DNA of 64,000 bases from Branchiostoma floridae. Its lineage: Eukaryota; Chordata; Leptocardii; Amphioxiformes; Branchiostomatidae. Within the stretch, counting starts at the first letter, position 1. Each line of letters starts with the position of its first letter. This document shows positions 55,201 to 61,200 of the stretch, one piece after another. Below the pieces are notes generated by a model that was not told the DNA's origin, made no database searches, and saw nothing but the letters and a program-made list of their open reading frames with translations. Made by a program: the position numbers and the translations under genes. The stretch is from positions 29,130,420 to 29,194,419 of the forward strand of contig NC_049983.1 in NCBI RefSeq assembly GCF_000003815.2, read 5' to 3'.

Positions 55201-58200
55201 GGAACTGAACAGGACAGCGTCTGCCACTTAGAGAGCTCATTTCGATACCTGACGCGTTGACGGCGGTTGAGCAGAAAGTTAGCTATCCAAGGTATCAGAC
55301 ATGGTCGTGCACCGAGCTGTAGCAATTTGGAAATAGCAATGTTGTGGTCGATCCGATCGAACGCCTTTGAAAAATCCGTCATGACAAGTGTAGTGATGTT
55401 GCCCAATCTATCAGAGTTTCTCGCCACGTAGTCAGTCAAACTAACCATGTAGTGTGCAGTTGACTTTCCCTTGAGACAGCCATACTGTTGTGGGTCGAGT
55501 GAGGTTCTGATGTCTTGTAGCAGCCACTTACTCACGAAAGATTCAGCGACCTTGGCTAATTGTGACGTCAGGGAAACTGGGCGCAGTTTACTGATGCAGG
55601 GAGGTTGGCACTTGGGGAGGGGCACAACTATGGCATCCTTCCACTGCTGAGGTACGTATCCCTCTTTAAACGATGTATTTAAAATGTCAGCAACTGGTTG
55701 GCTAAATTCATAGGCGAATTCCTTTAACACTCTCGTGCTCAACTGATCAGGGCCCGGCGCTTTCCCAACCTTAAGCTTTTGCAGAATCGGGCACACATCC
55801 CAGGGGTGCACCTCTGGCGGTGGGGCCTCGCACGGCAGGTATGCCGGGAGCTGCGCTGGATTAAGGCTGGGGCGTCCTTGTGCAACTGTTGCAAATTGAT
55901 CATTTATGTAGTTAGCGATGGAAAGGCTGTCCGCTGACTCATTATCCGGAATGCTGACAGAAAGTTCTTTGTTCTCCATGTTTAGTAAACCTCGGATCTC
56001 CCTGTACCAGCTGGCCGGGTTCTCCTTTTGTAGTTTTTCAATCCGGTCACTGTAATAGGACCTCCGCGCTTTCTTCACCTCGCGGTTTACTTTGTTTCTG
56101 AGATACTTCCAAAGTAGAGCTTTACCTTCTTTAAAGGCTTTCTGTCTTCTGAGGATGAGGGCTTTCACCTCTGGATTGATCCATGGCTTGTCTGTAGCGT
56201 GCATTTTAATCTGGCGGGTGGGGAAAAACTGTTCAAGTATAGCTTATACAATAATGGGCAAAACTCGGCAAAAATTTGGTAGATGTTGTAAGACATGTAT
56301 ACAAACAAATTCATGGAAGGAATTTTTTCTCCGATGAAAAATGTTGCTATGGCAGATTAAAATATACGCCTGGGGTCAAAAATGACCCCATACGGTCGGA
56401 TGAGGGTTAAACAACCAGACAGTGAACGGAGCGCCATACCTGTCTCCTGATGGAGGAAACTACTACTACTGCCATCCTGAGGCTTCAACGTGGTTAGGAA
56501 TGGCACCGTCCTGTCAAGGTAACAAGATCTAATGTTAAAATTTAAAAAAAAACTACAAACTCCTAGGTAGGATATTGAGGTGGACCATCATTTGGTGATA
56601 CTACTGTAACAGCACGCATATCGTGACAGATCTTAGTTCTGCACATCGACCCTTGTGTCGCTGCACCATTAGAAGGAGCAGACGGTCGACTATTTTAGGA
56701 CGCATCGCAATCTTGATGATGGGTGCATGCAGTTTGTATATAAAAGGAGTTCTTGACAAAATTTTGTCTCGGCCTCTAGTTTACCGATAGAACCAGAATG
56801 CTTTGGCTGTTGGATTGAACGAAGCACTAATGACACATGTTACACATTACTTCTTATAAGAGAGGCCGTGTGGAGACTTCCCATGGAAAGACAACCCAGA
56901 TATAACGGTGGACTGCGACTACGACTACCGAGAGACCTGGACCTGGCCCAGTCTGGTGTATATCCGCGGCCGCTGCCGTGTCTCCTGCCTGGATGCCGAT
57001 TTGCTGGTTGGGCCTTCGGGAGACAGATACGGTAACTACCGTGAATATTACTGCAGCGCCAACAACGCCAGCTGGACCGGAACCGAGCCTGTCTGTATCG
57101 GTAGGAGACATAATCTTCTAAAGATCATACCTAAGTGTTGTTTCTAAAATGGTACTTAATTTGCTTGTGGCTTGTGCTTGTATATTTAATTCTGACATAT
57201 CTCTAATTGATCATCAACGGTCTCTTTTCACAGATTTCAAAAGGTCAGAAGCAGGAGAATGTGGAAAAAAGCTTAATCCCCAAGCAGATCTTGCGGTAAC
57301 ATAGGATAGTATCATAAGCTTGGGAAGACGCAGAGGAGTTTCATTTGTCACCGCGGTGGCTAAACTCCTTCCCAGGCTTATCAATACCATCTTATGCCAC
57401 CGCAATGTCTGCTTGGAGATTAGAAAAAAACATAACTTCGACCCTTTGTGACCTACAAAAGATTTTTTAAAAGCCCAATGATAAGCCTTGTCGCTATTAT
57501 TTTACCGATTCTTGCATTTAATTACCATCCAAACAGGTAGATTCCCACATTTTAGACACTTGAGTAGCACTGACAAGTTTATATTCCTTATGCGTTTTGA
57601 CAAACCGACCATAGCTAAACCCATACTGTGTTAGACTAGATTTACTTTTATATCTATATATGCATGCTTGACTTGTTGTGACCTTGTGTTTAGCTCGGTT
57701 GGGCAAAACTGTACAATAAACCAGCCTACCGCTGCCTGTGACCCACTAGTATTGTACTGTTGCAATTCTAATAGATCAAATCAAACCAATCAAAGGACTT
57801 CATTCAATAATAGGTATGTTATTTTTTAAGTATAAGGTTTTGGTATAAGTCGATGTGATGTGTTCTGTATGCGATATAAACACCATGTCACCACAGAAAA
57901 CATCACAACCGACATAAACAACAATTACGTCACAGACTTTGTTACCTACGGTCACTTCTTCTTTCTCTTTTTTTATACAAGGTGAGTTCGACAACACCAC
58001 AGTAACAGAGAGCGTGGCGAACCGAGTCCGGCTGGTGGGGGGAGACTTCTACGGCTGCGTGGAGCTGTACGATGACGTCACACAGCAGTGGGGGCCTGTG
58101 GTTGGGTTCAGCTTTCTTAGATATCAGTCGCCAGTGTGGGAGTCCAGGATGGCCTGGGCTGACCTAGCCTGCAGGGACGTCGGCTATGGTGGGGGTTTGG

Positions 58201-61200
58201 CCACTTGGGCGTTCCTTTCGGGTAGTTCCTCGCAAATCGAGATATCAAGGCACTTTCACCCCTCCTACTCCAGATCTAGCCGGACGGGTCCAAACTTCTT
58301 CCTGAACACGGGTTCTGCCGTGTCTGCGGGAGGAGTTCAGCACCTGTACGACACGGTGTGGAGGGTGGTCCGGGGGGACTGCACGACGACAGAGAGCAGC
58401 CAGGACTGTGATCGGTACCTGATGTGTTTGGCCTGTCAGAAGGAACCAGAAAGTAAGTCCGTGGTCCAAATGGCATTGGTTTAGAGTATTAAGGTACATT
58501 TAAGTATAGTGTTTCAAGCAAACTGTTAGTTTTGTGTAATACAAGCACACTTGCAGTCCTAATTGTTAAAGACCGAAAAAGCTTAACTGTCGCCACATTA
58601 CTTAAGTGATATCTTTCTCGCTATCCACTCCCCATGTCCCTCCCAGTCCAGGGTGACGTGTCCTGTAACTCCCCATGTCCCTCCCCAGTCCAGGGTGACG
58701 TGTTCTGTAACTCCCTATGTCCCTCCCCAGTCCAGGGTGACGTGTCCTGTAACTCCCCATGTCCCTCCCCAGTCCAGGGTGACGTGTCCTGTAACTCCCC
58801 ATGTCCCTCCCCAGTCCAGGGTGACGTGTCCTGTAACTCCCCATGTCCCTCCCCAGTCCAGGGTGACGTGTCCTGTAACTCCCCATGTCCCTCTACAGTC
58901 CAGGATGACGTGTCCTGTAACTCCCCATGTCCCTCACCAGTCCAGGGTGACGTGTCCTGAAACTCCCCATGTCCTTCCCCAGTCCGGGGTGACATGTCCT
59001 GTAACTCCCCATGTCCCTCCCCAGTCCAGGGTGACGTGTCCTGTAACTCCCCATGTCCCTCCCCAGTCCAGGGTGACGTGTCCTGTAACTCCCCATGCAC
59101 CTCCCCAGTCCAGGGTGACATGTCCTGTAACTCCCCATGTCCCTCCCCAGTCCAGGGTGACGTGTTCTGTAACTCCCCATGTCCCTCCCCAGTCCAGGGT
59201 GACGTGTCCTGTAACGCCACCTCCATGTGGGTCAGCTTCCGCCGGGAGGATCTAGTCCGCCATGACGAGTCCAGCATGCACCTGCGCGACCCATCATGCA
59301 TTGCAGAGATCAGCGACACTCACGTTACCTTCATCACTGCCCTTGAAGAAAGTGGGACAACAGCGGCGGTGAGTATTACGACGTTATTAACGATGTCGCT
59401 AAATGAGCATAGATATACGATTCAACAAAGACAAAAATTCTGAATAATACATAGCAAGCTGTCGACCAGGAGAAGGGAGCGATGGAATATTTGTAGGCTC
59501 TCACAAGTACAGCGCTCCGTCATCTTTACAGGGAAAAGCTATATAAATTCTACCCTTCCATCCCCTTGCTAAAACAACCTCTCTATTGCCTTATTAGGGA
59601 AAAGGCAGAAAATAAAGATAAGGATAAAGATAGAAGATCTGAGAGAGACAGAGAGAGAGAGACAGAGAGAGACAGAGAGAGAGAGACAGAGAGAGAGAGA
59701 CAGAGAGAGACAGAGAGAAAGAGGGAGAGACTGAGAAAGAGAGAGGGAGAGAGAGGGAAAGATAGAGAGAGATAGAGAGTGAAAGCCATCGTATTCTCTG
59801 ACAATTGTATAATCTGCTATATGCCTGACGTATTGTGATGTAACATCATCAATTAGAATGGTATGCAGATGAACCAGATGACTGTATTCACAGGAAGACG
59901 GCGAAACCAACAAGATCGTCTACATCAATGACGTGTTCGCACCGCTGCTGCAAAGTACCCCGGATGGAGATGACGTCATCACCAGGACTACGGAGGACCG
60001 CTGGACATTCAGCTGTCATTACGTCAGAGATGACTCCGTGGCTGTCGGCGCTCTGTTTCCGGTTCCGGCTTCAAGGTATGTTTAACTTCGAGGAGGTCAC
60101 AACGACAAGCAGATAAAACACAAATCAGATGAAGTCTGAAGTCTAGCGGTTGATTTTCGTGAAAGAATGAGAACAATAAATTTTAGTAATCTGTCTCGTC
60201 GTGCTCTTTTAATGTAGCATCATTCAAATTGCCCCGAGACGATAGAGGTCCCAACTTCCCAGTGAGACCCGAAGTAACATACTCTGGCACCATACGAGCT
60301 TCCGTTTTGTTCCTAGACAATGATTCCAAAACCTATACTGGAACCTGTCAACGGCTGTTCACGACAAGCACAGAATTAACGATTTCTCTAGAGTTCATTA
60401 CGCTTTTTTCCTTCCGAAGCGTGGTGATTCTGCACGGAGACGGGAGCTTCACCTTCAGCATGAACCTGTACCGGTCAGACAGCTTCTCCCAGCCTTACGG
60501 GCAACCGGACTTCCCTGTGGAGGTATGTATGGTCGAACTTCCCCGTGGAGGTATGTATGGTCGAACTTCCCTGTGGAGGTATGCATGGTCGGACTTCCCT
60601 GTGGAGGTATGTATGGTCGGACTTCCCTGGTATGTATGGTCGGACTTCCCTGTGGAGGTATGTATGAACCTGTACCGGCAGACTTCCCTGTGGAGGTATG
60701 TATGGCCGGACTTTCCTGTGGAGGTACGTCTTTAACTCACAGGTCCATTATACAGATATAGACCTGTATCAGAAGGAGATAGTCAATTTATAGATATCAC
60801 AAGGCAGACAGGATCCCTTATCTAAACTTTTATAAGACGTGAATTAGAGTCCAACGGATTCGACTGCTTTCACGGACCCTTCCCACAGGGACTTGCACAT
60901 TCCAACCTTCCTGTTCATGTATCATCAAAAATTCTAACCAGTTAGGTGACATTTTATCTGATTTATGACATGTTTGTTGTTTTCTTTTCGCCCGCAGGTG
61001 TCTGTGAGTGATGACGTGTACTTCGGCATCTCGGTGGAGGCGGCCGGCTCCGGACTGGTCCTGTTTGTGGACAACTGCAGAGCGACGCCGTCCGCGTCCC
61101 CTGGCGGATCTACAGAGTACTACATCATACAGGACGGGTAGGAACAAGCTTCAATGCCTCCATGTATCATAACAAAATAAGACGCTGTTTAAATAAACTC

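Larger units (their letters stand above)
53140..56518 (+). pseudogene. Sushi-like module 6 exon, split by a transposon
   Basis: The left half is 53140-53283 ([18 protein letters not shown] to GRCSVTCL) and the right half 56411-56518 ([36 protein letters not shown]). Without the insert and one TTAA the exon is 252 bases, exactly the length of sushi-like 2, in frame and phase 1-1. With the insert, translation runs into the element and stops at about 53508. Unless exon 12 is skipped, this allele cannot make the full protein. Confidence 0.88.

Noticed and set aside
58621-59319. Long open frames on both strands over the 42-bp array (up to 232 codons on the minus strand)
   Set aside because: A stop-free minisatellite opens several frames at once. 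Only the plus-strand ZP frame connects to neighbouring exons.
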